A stretch of 44,157 bases of DNA. It comes from Brevundimonas sp. UBA5713 (GTDB lineage: Bacteria > Pseudomonadota > Alphaproteobacteria > Caulobacterales > Caulobacteraceae). Location of the stretch: contig NZ_DIGV01000007.1 in NCBI RefSeq assembly GCF_002419815.1, positions 8,335-52,491 on the forward strand, given 5' to 3'. The position numbers and the translations under genes were made by a program. This document shows positions 34,534 to 42,738 of the stretch, piece after piece (positions within the stretch are counted from its first letter, which is position 1; every line of letters starts with the position of its first letter). The notes below the pieces were generated by a model. It saw only the letters and a list, made by a program, of their open reading frames with translations, was not told where the DNA came from and ran no database searches.

Positions 34534-34716
34534 TTAGCCTTCAGCCGGCGTCTTTTCCAGACCTTCACTGACTTCCGTGAAAGCATCTTTCAGCTTGCCG
34601 CCTACGGTGCCGACAATGGCGATGATGGCCACAGCAATCAGAGCAGCGATCAGGCCGTATTCAATGGCCGTCGCACCGGATTCGTCTTTAACAAAGCGGT
34701 TCAGAAGGTTACGCAT
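34534..34716 (-). CDS. pilA: Flp/PilA type IVb pilin
   Basis: 60 aa. The class III leader ends at Gly14, with cleavage before Ala15 ('DESGATAIEYGLIAALIAVA'). It retains the Flp motif with Glu19 and Tyr20 and a hydrophobic helix at about 19-38. The short hydrophilic C-terminus ('LKDAFTEVSEGLEKTPAEG') is typical for this class. It is the major subunit of the Flp pilus, processed by CpaA. GAGG lies 7 nt upstream of ATG. A CtrA-like box is about 100 nt upstream, consistent with swarmer-stage expression. Confidence 0.97.
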   Translation of the reverse strand: MRNLLNRFVKDESGATAIEYGLIAALIAVAIIAIVGTVGGKLKDAFTEVSEGLEKTPAEG

Positions 34717-34817
34717 GTGATGTCCTCATCATGTTAGCGAGCAATTGCAGGTCTCTGCAGGGCCACACGGTTCTGCCCGCTTGACCCCCTGTGCAGCTTC
34801 ACTATTCGCGGCGAACC

Positions 34818-34832
34818 TTAATTGCGGGTAAA
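34818..34832 (-). promoter_or_regulatory. CtrA-like box upstream of pilA
   Basis: On the minus strand TTTA-N7-TTAA, one mismatch from TTAA-N7-TTAA, lies about 102 nt upstream of the pilA start. Caulobacter pilA is a known direct CtrA target, so context supports it. No other recognisable gene lies in the 289-bp gap 34717-35005. Confidence 0.5.
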
Positions 34833-35005
34833 ATTTGGGCATGAAGACTGCTGAAATCGTGGTTATCAGCCTGTTTACTATAAGTTTTTCGACTAAAGGC
34901 TAAGGTTTTGGACTTCATAAGGGTTTGTTGAGGGTCATCTGTGATCCTGCAACCGCATAGCTTATAGGGCAGCCTGACAGCCCGTCCGGCGAGGGGTGTA
35001 AGACT

Positions 35006-35530
35006 ATGAAATGTCGACCATTGATCAGGCGCAGTCGCGAGGGGGCCGCCGCTGTCGAGTTTGCGCTCGTCGCTCTGCCCTTCTTCGTGCTGATCTTTGC
35101 GATACTCGAGATTGCTGTGGTTCTCACCGTCAGTGCGCTGTTAGAGTCCGCCACGTTGAACAGCGGCCGTCTGGTGCGTACCGGTCAGGTATCCCAGACC
35201 ATGACACAGGCGGAGTTCAAGGCCGAAATCTGCGAGAGGATGCTGGTATTCCGCTCGCAATGTATGGGCCGCCTGTTTCTTGATGTGCGTCCGGTCAACA
35301 CCTTCAGCAATCCCCTCGTGCCCGATCCCATTGGCAAGGACGGACAGGGCAAGACAGTATTTGACGAAGAACAGACGGCGTTTCAGCCGGGCCAGCCGCG
35401 AGATCTGATGGTGGTGCGTGTCTGGTATCGCCAGCCCACAATGACCCCGTTTCTCAACCAAGCCATGTCGCGTGTGAGCGGAGACACCCTTCTTCACGCC
35501 ACCTCGGCCTTCCGAAACGAGCCTTACTGA
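35006..35530 (+). CDS. TadE-family pseudopilin (first)
   Basis: 174 aa. A short basic leader 'RRSREGAAAVEFALVALPFF' contains the TadE hallmark (Gly/Ala cleavage boundary, then Glu at +5) and one TM helix at about 17-45. The remainder is periplasmic with two Cys residues ('AEICERM', 'FRSQCMGR') that may form a disulfide. TadE/F proteins are prepilin-peptidase substrates needed for Flp pilus assembly. The gene is divergent from pilA. Its stop overlaps the next start (TGATG). Confidence 0.9.
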   Translation: MKCRPLIRRSREGAAAVEFALVALPFFVLIFAILEIAVVLTVSALLESATLNSGRLVRTGQVSQTMTQAEFKAEICERMLVFRSQCMGRLFLDVRPVNTFSNPLVPDPIGKDGQGKTVFDEEQTAFQPGQPRDLMVVRVWYRQPTMTPFLNQAMSRVSGDTLLHATSAFRNEPY

Positions 35531-36090
35531 TGATCCGGTTGCGCTCTCTGACTGGCTTTGGACGTGATGATCGTGGCGCAGCGGCGGTCGAGTTTGCTTT
35601 GCTATTACCGATCATTCTGGTGATCTATCTGTGCGTGGTCGAGTTCACCCAGGCCTTTATGGTGCAGCGGCGCGTCGCGCACGCGACGTCGCAAGTGGCC
35701 GATATTACCGCCCAATCCGGTCAGGTGACCAAGGCCACGCTCAACAGCTATTTTGATATTGCCCAGCTGATCATGTCTCCGTTCGGGGCCGCGCCCATGC
35801 AGTCGAAGCTGACCAGTGTGACCCGCATGGACGACAAGAATATTATCCGTTGGAGCCACGCACGCGGCCTGTCGCCCGATACGGTCGGCGACGAGATTGT
35901 CCTGCCCGAAGGCCTACTGGAAAAGGACGGCGATACGCTGATCATGTCACAGAGCATTTATGCCTATGACTCGCCTTACGACGTCGCCATTCCGGGCTTT
36001 CCCGATTACCTGTCAGGACTGACAACCTTTAGCCGCCAGTTCTACCTGCGTCCGCGCGACGTGGTGGAAGTCAGCTGTCTGGATTGCTGA
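35530..36090 (+). CDS. TadE/TadG-like pseudopilin (second)
   Basis: 186 aa. The leader 'DDRGAAAVEFALLLPIILVI' is again a class III prepilin-like motif, with one TM helix at about 20-45. The periplasmic part has the TadE-like stretch 'RRVAHATSQVADITAQSG' and ends with Cys residues ('VEVSCLDC'). It starts on the last base of the preceding gene's stop codon, so translation is coupled. Its 3' end overlaps the 3' end of the convergent pabB gene by 20 bp. No terminator is seen between them. Confidence 0.88.
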   Translation: MIRLRSLTGFGRDDRGAAAVEFALLLPIILVIYLCVVEFTQAFMVQRRVAHATSQVADITAQSGQVTKATLNSYFDIAQLIMSPFGAAPMQSKLTSVTRMDDKNIIRWSHARGLSPDTVGDEIVLPEGLLEKDGDTLIMSQSIYAYDSPYDVAIPGFPDYLSGLTTFSRQFYLRPRDVVEVSCLDC

Positions 36091-37393
36091 TCGCCATTCT
36101 AAGCGCCGAGAATTTGGCTTCTGTTTCGGCGGCTTCCTCCTGAGGATCGCTGTCAGCCGTGATGCCCGCACCCGCCAGCGCCTGCCATGACCACACTTCG
36201 CCGCTCTTCTGAAAGCTGGCTGTGCGGATCAGGACAGAGGCGACCAGATCACCCTCGCTTTGAAGATGCGCCCCGAACAGGCTACCGCACCAGACACCGC
36301 GGGGAGGCTCCAGTGCTGCAATACGCTTCATCGCCTGATGTTTTGGCGCGCCAGTGATGGAGCCAGGCGGATATGTCGCTGTGAGAACATCAGCCAGATC
36401 AACGTCGCCTCGAAGTTTGGCCGACACCGTCGAGGTCAGATGATAGACCGTAGGATGGGCCTCGAGGGCGCACAGGGCCTCGACCGTGACCGACCCCGGC
36501 TGTGACACCCGCGCCAGATCGTTTCGCATCAAGTCCACGATCATAAGATTCTCGGCCTGGTCCTTGGTGCTGTTCTCCAGTTCGCGCGCCAAAAGCGCGT
36601 CGGACTGGACATCGGTACCTCTGGGGCGGGTCCCCTTGATAGGACGCGTCTCTATCCGTCCCTTGGCCGCATCCACGTTTAGAAACAGTTCGGGGGAGTT
36701 TGACACAATCGCCCTGTCCCCCCAGCGGGCAAATGCGCCGTAGGCAGCTCCGCGCCCGTGTGACAAGCGCAAGAAGACATCGAACGGATGCCTCTCGGGG
36801 GCGAGATAGCCTGACCAACCGCGCGCAATATTGGCCTGAAACAGCTCTCCCTCGCCGATCTTCTTCACCACCTCTGCCACAGCGTGCGCATAGTCGGCCG
36901 GTGACAGGGTTTCGGTAAGACTGGCTGCCGGTGCTGAAGGATATTGGGGCGCTCGCGCAGACGCCAGCCAGCCTCGCGCCCTCGCGGCCTGAGCGCGTGC
37001 CTCCGGTTCTGTCCGGCCTACGCCAAGCGCCACGAGCGAGCGATCGTGATGATCGAAGACGAGCAAGGCCGGATAGTGGGCAAGGATCAGGTCGGGCCAG
37101 ATGGCGTATCGAAGACCGGTCGCCTCCCTCGCTCCCGCATCATAACTGACCAAGCCGATGGTCGGCACGCCCTGCCACGCCTTCTCTTTCAGGTGCGCGA
37201 ACAGGTCATCGCTCAGGGGCCAGACTTGGACCCTGTCGGGGTCGCAGCCGATATAGGACCACCTCCCGCCGTGAGCCTTGACGTCTCCCGCTCCGGCTAA
37301 CAGCCCCGCAACGCCGTCATACGTCGACAGACCGCACAGCACCGACAGGGGATCGACCCAGTCGCAAGGCTGCATGATCCGACACAAACTCAT
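36071..37393 (-). CDS. pabB: Aminodeoxychorismate synthase component I
   Basis: 440 aa. The chorismate-binding domain (about 160-435) contains the catalytic PIKGT motif (Lys253), 'ENLMIVDLMRNDL' (281-293), 'YPPGSITGAPK' and 'GAGITADSDPQEE', diagnostic of PabB/TrpE-type enzymes. PIKGT points to PabB rather than anthranilate synthase. It converts chorismate and ammonia to 4-amino-4-deoxychorismate for folate synthesis. The partners PabA and PabC are not in the window. ATG 37393 overlaps the phosphatase stop by 4 nt (ATGA), supporting this start. Confidence 0.94.
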   Translation of the reverse strand: MSLCRIMQPCDWVDPLSVLCGLSTYDGVAGLLAGAGDVKAHGGRWSYIGCDPDRVQVWPLSDDLFAHLKEKAWQGVPTIGLVSYDAGAREATGLRYAIWPDLILAHYPALLVFDHHDRSLVALGVGRTEPEARAQAARARGWLASARAPQYPSAPAASLTETLSPADYAHAVAEVVKKIGEGELFQANIARGWSGYLAPERHPFDVFLRLSHGRGAAYGAFARWGDRAIVSNSPELFLNVDAAKGRIETRPIKGTRPRGTDVQSDALLARELENSTKDQAENLMIVDLMRNDLARVSQPGSVTVEALCALEAHPTVYHLTSTVSAKLRGDVDLADVLTATYPPGSITGAPKHQAMKRIAALEPPRGVWCGSLFGAHLQSEGDLVASVLIRTASFQKSGEVWSWQALAGAGITADSDPQEEAAETEAKFSALRMAISNPDS

Positions 37394-38166
37394 GCGAGGA
37401 GCCGTTTTCGGACACGCGCGATGTCATTGGCTTCCAGACCGAGAGTTTGGCGGAAATAAACGTCCAGACTGCCGCTCTCCTTGGCAATGGTCCGCCATGC
37501 CTGATCCAGAAAACCGGCCTCGACCCCCAGAAAGGCAACCACAGCCTCCGGTGCCACAGGCTTACCCGTCACCTTCTCCAGACGCTGGGTCATCTGGTCG
37601 ATCCGCCCTGTGAGATTGATCGCGTCATTTGTGGCCAGATAGTCGGCCATCACATCATCCTCATGCACCCCAAGAAGGCGGTGCGTCAGGGCGGCGAGCA
37701 GGCCGGTGCGATCCTTACCTGCCGCACAGTGGATCAGCACAGGCCCCTGCCCCTCTGCCAAGGCCGCGAAATAAGCGCGAAACAGGGTGATATGGTTCGG
37801 CTCATATGGCATGCGGGCATAGGCACCGCCCATATAGGTACGGGCCGAGTCTGCTGTCAGAGGTTGGGTTTGCAGGAACTGGATATGCGGGGCCTCGCCA
37901 TCGCCACCGAGATCGCTTTCGATGGCGCGGCCCGACCAATCCTGCGGGCGGCGGGACGGCTGGGCCAAGCGTTCGCTGCGCCGGCGTAGGTCCACAATCG
38001 TGGCAATGCCCAGCGCCGACATCTGATCCAGATCCTGATCGGTGGCTCGCGCATGCAGGCCGCTGCGGAACAGCTTTCCACGGGCAATGGGCCCTTCGGC
38101 AGAGTGATACCCCCCGAAGTCACGGAAATTCTCTATGCGCTCAAACGGCAGAAGGCGGTCGTTCAT
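37390..38166 (-). CDS. Tyrosine/dual-specificity-like protein phosphatase
   Basis: 258 aa from ATG 38166, preceded by AGGAAGG; a GTG two codons upstream is less likely. It contains 'ENFRDFGGY' and the HC(X)5R P-loop 'HCAAGKDRTG' (Cys147, Arg153) plus a general-acid region, the layout of the bacterial Y_phosphatase3 family that includes LipA/MptpB-type enzymes. These act on phosphotyrosine, phosphoinositides or related phosphoesters; the substrate here is unknown. It is cytoplasmic, with no signal peptide. It is translationally coupled to pabB, with no obvious metabolic link. Confidence 0.92.
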   Translation of the reverse strand: MNDRLLPFERIENFRDFGGYHSAEGPIARGKLFRSGLHARATDQDLDQMSALGIATIVDLRRRSERLAQPSRRPQDWSGRAIESDLGGDGEAPHIQFLQTQPLTADSARTYMGGAYARMPYEPNHITLFRAYFAALAEGQGPVLIHCAAGKDRTGLLAALTHRLLGVHEDDVMADYLATNDAINLTGRIDQMTQRLEKVTGKPVAPEAVVAFLGVEAGFLDQAWRTIAKESGSLDVYFRQTLGLEANDIARVRKRLLA

Positions 38167-38203
38167 GACCACCTTCCTTAAACCGATTGCAGCGTTCTTC
38201 CAG

Positions 38204-38524
38204 CTACCGCAGCGCCACCAACGCAGAAATCTGGTCCAGATAGGCGATAAAAGCCTCTCGTCCTTTGGGTGTCAGTTGAGCCCGCGTCAGGGGCTTTCGC
38301 CCCGCGAAGGTCTTTTCCACCTGCACAAAGCCTGCATCTTCCAGCTTGCGCAGGTGGACGGAGAGGTTTCCATCTGTAGTCTGCAGCTTGGCCTTGATCT
38401 CGGCAAAGTCCGCCGCTTCGACGCTGGATAGATAGGCCATGATGCCCAACCGGATACGGCCGTGGATCACTTCGTCAATATTACCGACGTCGAACCCGGC
38501 TTTCGGGTCTTGGGACGGGGCCAT
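38204..38524 (-). CDS. Small winged-helix transcriptional regulator
   Basis: 106 aa from ATG 38524. 'IDEVIHGRIRLGIMAYLSS', 'FAEIKAKLQTTDGNLSVHLRKLEDAGFV' and a wing with 'FAGRKPLTRAQLTPKGREAF' are typical of the single-domain winged-helix family often annotated as MarR/ArsR-like transcriptional regulators. No metal or effector motif is visible. It starts 2 bp after the stop of the membrane-protein gene (38527) and is co-transcribed with it, behind a perfect palindrome at 39189-39209. Confidence 0.9.
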   Translation of the reverse strand: MAPSQDPKAGFDVGNIDEVIHGRIRLGIMAYLSSVEAADFAEIKAKLQTTDGNLSVHLRKLEDAGFVQVEKTFAGRKPLTRAQLTPKGREAFIAYLDQISALVALR

Positions 38525-38526
38525 GG

Positions 38527-39153
38527 TTACGCACCCGTCTGTTTTGCCAGCCTCATCAGATGTAGGCCCGGGATCAGGGCCACCGCCATCAGCAAGGCCA
38601 GATAGATGGCGTAGGTCCAGACGGTAAAAGCAAAATAGCCCAGCCCGGCGGCTCCAACAAAGCACACCAGCCCCGTCAGCAGCATCCAGCCTCGCTTGGC
38701 AATCTGACCCGAGATCACCCACGCGGCACCATAGGCCACCATCACAAATGAAGGCATCAAAGCCATCGACGACCAGTTCTGGGTGCCCAAGGCAAAGGCC
38801 ATCAGGACCAGCCACGTCCCGAAGATCGAATAGCCACAGGCCGACCACGTCGCGCCCATAACAATATTATCGCGTGACTGGCTGCCGATTTGACCGTGAA
38901 TGCGCCGGATCAGCACATACAGCAGGCCTGCAAAGCCCAGCCCTGCCACAACCCACAGGGCGAGGATGCCCCACCCGTGCAGGGGCACTATGTCCAAGGC
39001 CACGCCGAACTGGATCAAGGTCGCTGCGCCAAACCACAGCGCCGCCGCCACGAGAACAGGTCCCATCAGCAAGGGTGCCGCGCGTCCCTCTTCGGCCAGC
39101 GCCTTCAGATAGGCGATGTCATCACGCACGTTATCGATCGAATGTTCGGTCAA
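38527..39153 (-). CDS. Hypothetical six-TM membrane protein paired with winged-helix regulator
   Basis: 208 aa. An N-terminal soluble helix ('DIAYLKALAEEGRAAPLL') is followed by six hydrophobic helices (about 30-48, 58-82, 96-120, 127-147, 155-172, 178-198). No transport motif or catalytic residue is recognised. Membrane proteins paired with this regulator type recur in alphaproteobacteria and Xanthomonadales; the function is unknown to me. It is the first gene of a two-gene operon with the regulator. Confidence 0.85.
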   Translation of the reverse strand: MTEHSIDNVRDDIAYLKALAEEGRAAPLLMGPVLVAAALWFGAATLIQFGVALDIVPLHGWGILALWVVAGLGFAGLLYVLIRRIHGQIGSQSRDNIVMGATWSACGYSIFGTWLVLMAFALGTQNWSSMALMPSFVMVAYGAAWVISGQIAKRGWMLLTGLVCFVGAAGLGYFAFTVWTYAIYLALLMAVALIPGLHLMRLAKQTGA

Positions 39154-39188
39154 GGCGTCGTCCTCCGTTGATCAACGTTATGCACAGT

Positions 39189-39209
39189 GTACTTTATATT
39201 GTAAAGTAC
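39189..39209. promoter_or_regulatory. Perfect inverted repeat GTACTTTA-N5-TAAAGTAC, likely regulator operator
   Basis: 8-bp arms (39189-39196 and 39202-39209) flank TATTG, 36 nt upstream of the six-TM protein start. The spacing and symmetry fit a dimeric winged helix. The encoded regulator two genes in is the obvious candidate for autorepression. Confidence 0.7.
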
Positions 39210-39232
39210 TTTTTCAGTAGTAGTCGATCAGC

Positions 39233-39262
39233 AAAAAGGCCGCCCCTTTCGGAGCGGCCTTT
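39233..39262 (-). terminator. Rho-independent terminator of amn
   Basis: Stem AAAGGCCGC/GCGGCCTTT (39235-39243 and 39254-39262), 10-nt loop, followed on the minus strand by a T-run (39237-39233). It lies 32 nt past the amn stop. Confidence 0.88.
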
Positions 39263-39293
39263 CGCAGTCTGATATCGAAGCTAACGGCCCGGC

Positions 39294-40739
39294 TTAACGG
39301 AAAGGCGGCTCGTCGAAGGCACGCAGCTTGCGAGAGTGCATGGCCTCACCTTCGGCGCGCAGCAGGTCCACAGCCTGGATACCGATCTGGAGGTGCTCGG
39401 AGATAGCCCCTTCATAGAAACGGTTGGCCTGACCCGGCAGCTTGATCTCGCCGTGCAGCGGCTTGTCCGAGACGCACAGCAAGGTGCCGTACGGGACGCG
39501 GAAGCGATAGCCTTGGGCCGCGATGGTCGCGCTTTCCATGTCGATGGCGACGGCGCGGCTCTGGTTGAAACGCAGGGCCGACTTGGAATAGCGCAGCTCC
39601 CAGTTACGGTCATCGGTCGTAACGACCGTGCCCGTACGCAGGCGCTTCTTCACCTCTTCGCCCGGCGCGCCCGAGACCTGTTTGGTCGCGTCATAAAGCG
39701 CACGCTGGACCTCGGCGATGGACGGGATGGGGATGTCCGGCGGCAGCACCGCATCCAGCACATGATCGTCGCGCAGATAGGCGTGGGCCAGCACATAGTC
39801 ACCGATGGTCTGACTGCCGCGCAGGCCGCCGCAGTGACCGATCATCATCCACACGTGCGGACGCATGACCGCAAGGTGGTCGCAGATGGTCTTGGCGTTC
39901 GACGGGCCGACACCGATGTTGACCAGCGTAATGCCCTGACCGTCAGGACGGGTCAGGTGGTACGCTGGCATCTGATGCTTGCGCCATGCCGAGTCCATGA
40001 CGGCGGCCTCGGCATTGTCGGTGTCTTTGGTGATCACTACGCCGCCCGAGCAGGTCAGGGTGTCATACGGGCTGTCCGGCTTTTTCAGTTCCGCCGCCGC
40101 CCAGCGGACGAACTCGTCCACATAGCGGTTGTAGTTGGTGAACAGGATGAAGCTCTGAACCGCCTCGACCGGCGTGCCGGTGTAGTGGCGCAGGCGCGCC
40201 AGCGAGAAATCGGTGCGCAGGCCGTCGAACTGCGACAGCGGAAAGTCTTCGCCCGGATTGAACAGGCCGTCCGAGATCTCGTCACCGATGTGGGCGAGAT
40301 CCGTGGTCGGGAACCAGCGCGCGATAGAAGCGGTCATGGAGCTGTCCAGCGCCACGCCCGAACCATCCAGCACATAGGGGAAGGGGATTTCCTGATCCGA
40401 GGGTTCAACCTCGAACTCTGCACCATATTCATCGGCCAGCAGGGTCAGCTGTTCCAGCAGATAGTTGCGGAACAGGTCCGGACGCGTGATCGTGGTGGCA
40501 TAGATACCCGGACGCGACAGGCGTCCAAACGCACGGGTTTCCAGATTCTGGGGTTTGTCGCCGAACCAGCTGATCTTCAGACGGGGATAGGCGAACAGGC
40601 CGTGTGCGCGGGCTTCGGCATCGGCGCGTGCGCCGGTTTCGATGAAAACCTTCACCGCATCGCGAAGGTTGGTCACGGACTGATTGTAGAGGGTTTCGAG
40701 GCGGTCGATTACCGCCTGGGGGGTCATCTTATCTTTCAT
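39294..40739 (-). CDS. amn: AMP nucleosidase
   Basis: 481 aa. The N-terminal family-specific domain (about 1-170, including 'YPRLKISWFG' and 'DGLRTDFSLARLRHYTGT') precedes the purine-nucleoside-phosphorylase-like fold ('NIGVGPSNAKTICDHLAVMRPHVWMMIGHCGG', shortened here to key residues Gly and His in 'MIGHCGG'; 'AIDMESATIAAQGYRF'). It hydrolyses AMP to adenine and ribose 5-phosphate, regulating intracellular AMP. It is divergent from asnO across a 223-bp gap and closed by a terminator. Confidence 0.95.
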   Translation of the reverse strand: MKDKMTPQAVIDRLETLYNQSVTNLRDAVKVFIETGARADAEARAHGLFAYPRLKISWFGDKPQNLETRAFGRLSRPGIYATTITRPDLFRNYLLEQLTLLADEYGAEFEVEPSDQEIPFPYVLDGSGVALDSSMTASIARWFPTTDLAHIGDEISDGLFNPGEDFPLSQFDGLRTDFSLARLRHYTGTPVEAVQSFILFTNYNRYVDEFVRWAAAELKKPDSPYDTLTCSGGVVITKDTDNAEAAVMDSAWRKHQMPAYHLTRPDGQGITLVNIGVGPSNAKTICDHLAVMRPHVWMMIGHCGGLRGSQTIGDYVLAHAYLRDDHVLDAVLPPDIPIPSIAEVQRALYDATKQVSGAPGEEVKKRLRTGTVVTTDDRNWELRYSKSALRFNQSRAVAIDMESATIAAQGYRFRVPYGTLLCVSDKPLHGEIKLPGQANRFYEGAISEHLQIGIQAVDLLRAEGEAMHSRKLRAFDEPPFR

Positions 40740-40810
40740 GACTTCCCCTAGCGGAAATCCGCGCCAAAAGCGAGTGCGGCTTAGGTCAAAGCACGCAACA
40801 TCTTGTTTCC

Positions 40811-40828
40811 GGCGAAATATTTTTCACC
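40811..40828. promoter_or_regulatory. Imperfect inverted repeat in amn/asnO divergent gap
   Basis: GGCGAAA-TATT-TTTCACC has 6 of 7 paired positions and sits about 72 nt upstream of amn and 134 nt upstream of asnO. It could be an operator or promoter element. I see no gene in the 223-bp gap. Confidence 0.25.
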
Positions 40829-40962
40829 GCATCTAGAGCCCACAGCGTGGCGGTTTGCGCCGGTTCCACTGCTGCGGACTGGACACAAAGCGTCGCAGTG
40901 GGTGAACCCTTTGGGTACCGAACCATTGAATTGGGCTGCTTCCATAATGTTCAGGAGGGCCC

Positions 40963-42738
40963 ATGTGCGGTCTTAGCGGCGAGATTAATTTCGACGGACG
41001 ACCTGCCGACGCCGGTGCGGTGCAAAAAATGACGGATGCCCTGACCCCGCGCGGGCCGGACGGTTCGGGCATAGTCCTGCGCGGCCCGTTGGGTCTGGGT
41101 CACCGCCGCCTGAAGATCATCGACCTGTCGGAAAAAGCCCAGCAGCCCATGGTGGACGCCGATCTGGGCATTACGCTCGCCTTCAACGGCTGCATCTACA
41201 ACTATCCCGAACTGCGTCAGGAACTGCAGGGGATGGGGTTCAACTTCTTCTCCACCGGCGACACCGAAGTCATCATCAAGGCGTGGAAAGCTTGGGGCCC
41301 CGCCTGCGTCGAGCGCTTCAAGGGCATGTTCGCCTTTGTGCTGTACGAGCGCGACAGCGGCCGCACCGTGGTGGCGCGCGACCGTTTCGGCATCAAGCCT
41401 CTGTATATGGCGCAAAAGGGCAAGCGCATGCGCTTTGCCTCGACCCTGCCCGCCCTGCTGGCGGCGGGCGATGTGGATACCAGCATCGATCCGGTGGGCC
41501 TGCACCACTATATGACCTTCCACGCCGTGGTGCCGCCGCCGCACACCATTCTGAAGGGCGTTCAGAAATTCCCCGCCGCGACCTTGCGCGTCTATGAGGC
41601 CGACGGGGCCTATAAGGATCACCAATACTGGCAGGTCGACATGACCCGCCACGAGGAAGACGCCAACCTCAGCGCCGAGGACTGGCGCGACCGCGTGCTG
41701 GACAGCCTGCGTACCGCCGTCAAACGCCGCATGGTCGCCGATGTGCCCGTGGGCGTGCTGCTGTCAGGGGGTGTGGATTCCAGCCTGATCGTCGGCCTAC
41801 TGGCCGAACTGGGCCAGAAAGACCTGATGACCTTCTCGGTCGGCTTTGAAGAGGCCAATGGCGAGAAGGGCGACGAGTTCGTCTATTCGGACCTGATCGC
41901 CAAACACTATGGCACCAAACACCACCAGATTTTTGTGCCGCACCAGCGCCTGATGGAGGCCCTGCCCGGCACCATCGGAGCCATGTCCGAGCCGATGGTC
42001 AGCTATGACAACGTCGGCTTCTACCTGCTGTCACAGGAGGTCTCGAAACACATCAAGGTGGTGCAGTCGGGCCAAGGGGCCGATGAGGTATTTGCCGGTT
42101 ACCACTGGTACCCGCCGATGCTGGACACCACCGATCCCGTCGACACCTATGCCAAGGCCTTTTTCGACCGCAGCCACGAGACACTCAAGACCCAGCTGAA
42201 CGGCGCCTATATGGCCGACACCGATGTCAGCCGCGCACTGGTCGAAGCGCATTTTGCGCAAGGAGGCGCGGCCACGCCGGTCGATCAGGCCCTGCGTTTG
42301 GACAGTCAGGTCATGCTGGTGGACGATCCGGTCAAGCGCGTCGACAACATGACCATGGCGTGGGGTCTGGAGGCCCGCGTGCCCTTCCTCGATCACGATC
42401 TGGTCGAGCTGGCAGGCCGCATCCCGCCCGAGCATAAGCTGGCCCAAGGCGGCAAGGGTGTGCTGAAGGAAGCGGCCCGTCTGGTCATCCCGTCAGAGGT
42501 GATCGACCGCAAGAAGGGCTATTTCCCCGTACCGGCCCTGAAATACATTCAGGGGCCGTATCTCGACATGGTGCGCGAGACCCTGACCAATCAGGCCGCC
42601 CGCGAGCGCGGTCTTTTCAATCCCGACTATCTGGACCGCCTGTTCGACGATCCGACCGGCCACATCACCCCCTTGCGCGGCTCCGAGCTATGGCAGGTGG
42701 CCGTTCTGGAAATGTGGATGCAGCAACATGGCCTCTGA
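40963..42738 (+). CDS. asnO: N-acetylglutaminylglutamine amidotransferase
   Basis: 591 aa. The N-terminal Ntn glutaminase domain has the nucleophile Cys2 ('MCGLSGEINFDG'), 'RGPDGSG' and 'FNGCIYNY'. The C-terminal asparagine-synthase domain carries the PPi loop SGGVDSS (268-274). The pairing with the ngg gene immediately downstream identifies it as the amidotransferase of the NAGGN pathway rather than ordinary asparagine synthetase. It amidates N-acetylglutaminylglutamine to the osmoprotectant NAGGN. AGGAGGG lies just upstream of ATG. It overlaps ngg by 11 nt. Confidence 0.93.
   Translation: MCGLSGEINFDGRPADAGAVQKMTDALTPRGPDGSGIVLRGPLGLGHRRLKIIDLSEKAQQPMVDADLGITLAFNGCIYNYPELRQELQGMGFNFFSTGDTEVIIKAWKAWGPACVERFKGMFAFVLYERDSGRTVVARDRFGIKPLYMAQKGKRMRFASTLPALLAAGDVDTSIDPVGLHHYMTFHAVVPPPHTILKGVQKFPAATLRVYEADGAYKDHQYWQVDMTRHEEDANLSAEDWRDRVLDSLRTAVKRRMVADVPVGVLLSGGVDSSLIVGLLAELGQKDLMTFSVGFEEANGEKGDEFVYSDLIAKHYGTKHHQIFVPHQRLMEALPGTIGAMSEPMVSYDNVGFYLLSQEVSKHIKVVQSGQGADEVFAGYHWYPPMLDTTDPVDTYAKAFFDRSHETLKTQLNGAYMADTDVSRALVEAHFAQGGAATPVDQALRLDSQVMLVDDPVKRVDNMTMAWGLEARVPFLDHDLVELAGRIPPEHKLAQGGKGVLKEAARLVIPSEVIDRKKGYFPVPALKYIQGPYLDMVRETLTNQAARERGLFNPDYLDRLFDDPTGHITPLRGSELWQVAVLEMWMQQHGL

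Noticed and set aside
34841..34903. 20-codon open frame upstream of pilA on the plus strand
   Set aside because: No Shine-Dalgarno, very short, lies in the pilA/TadE divergent control region.
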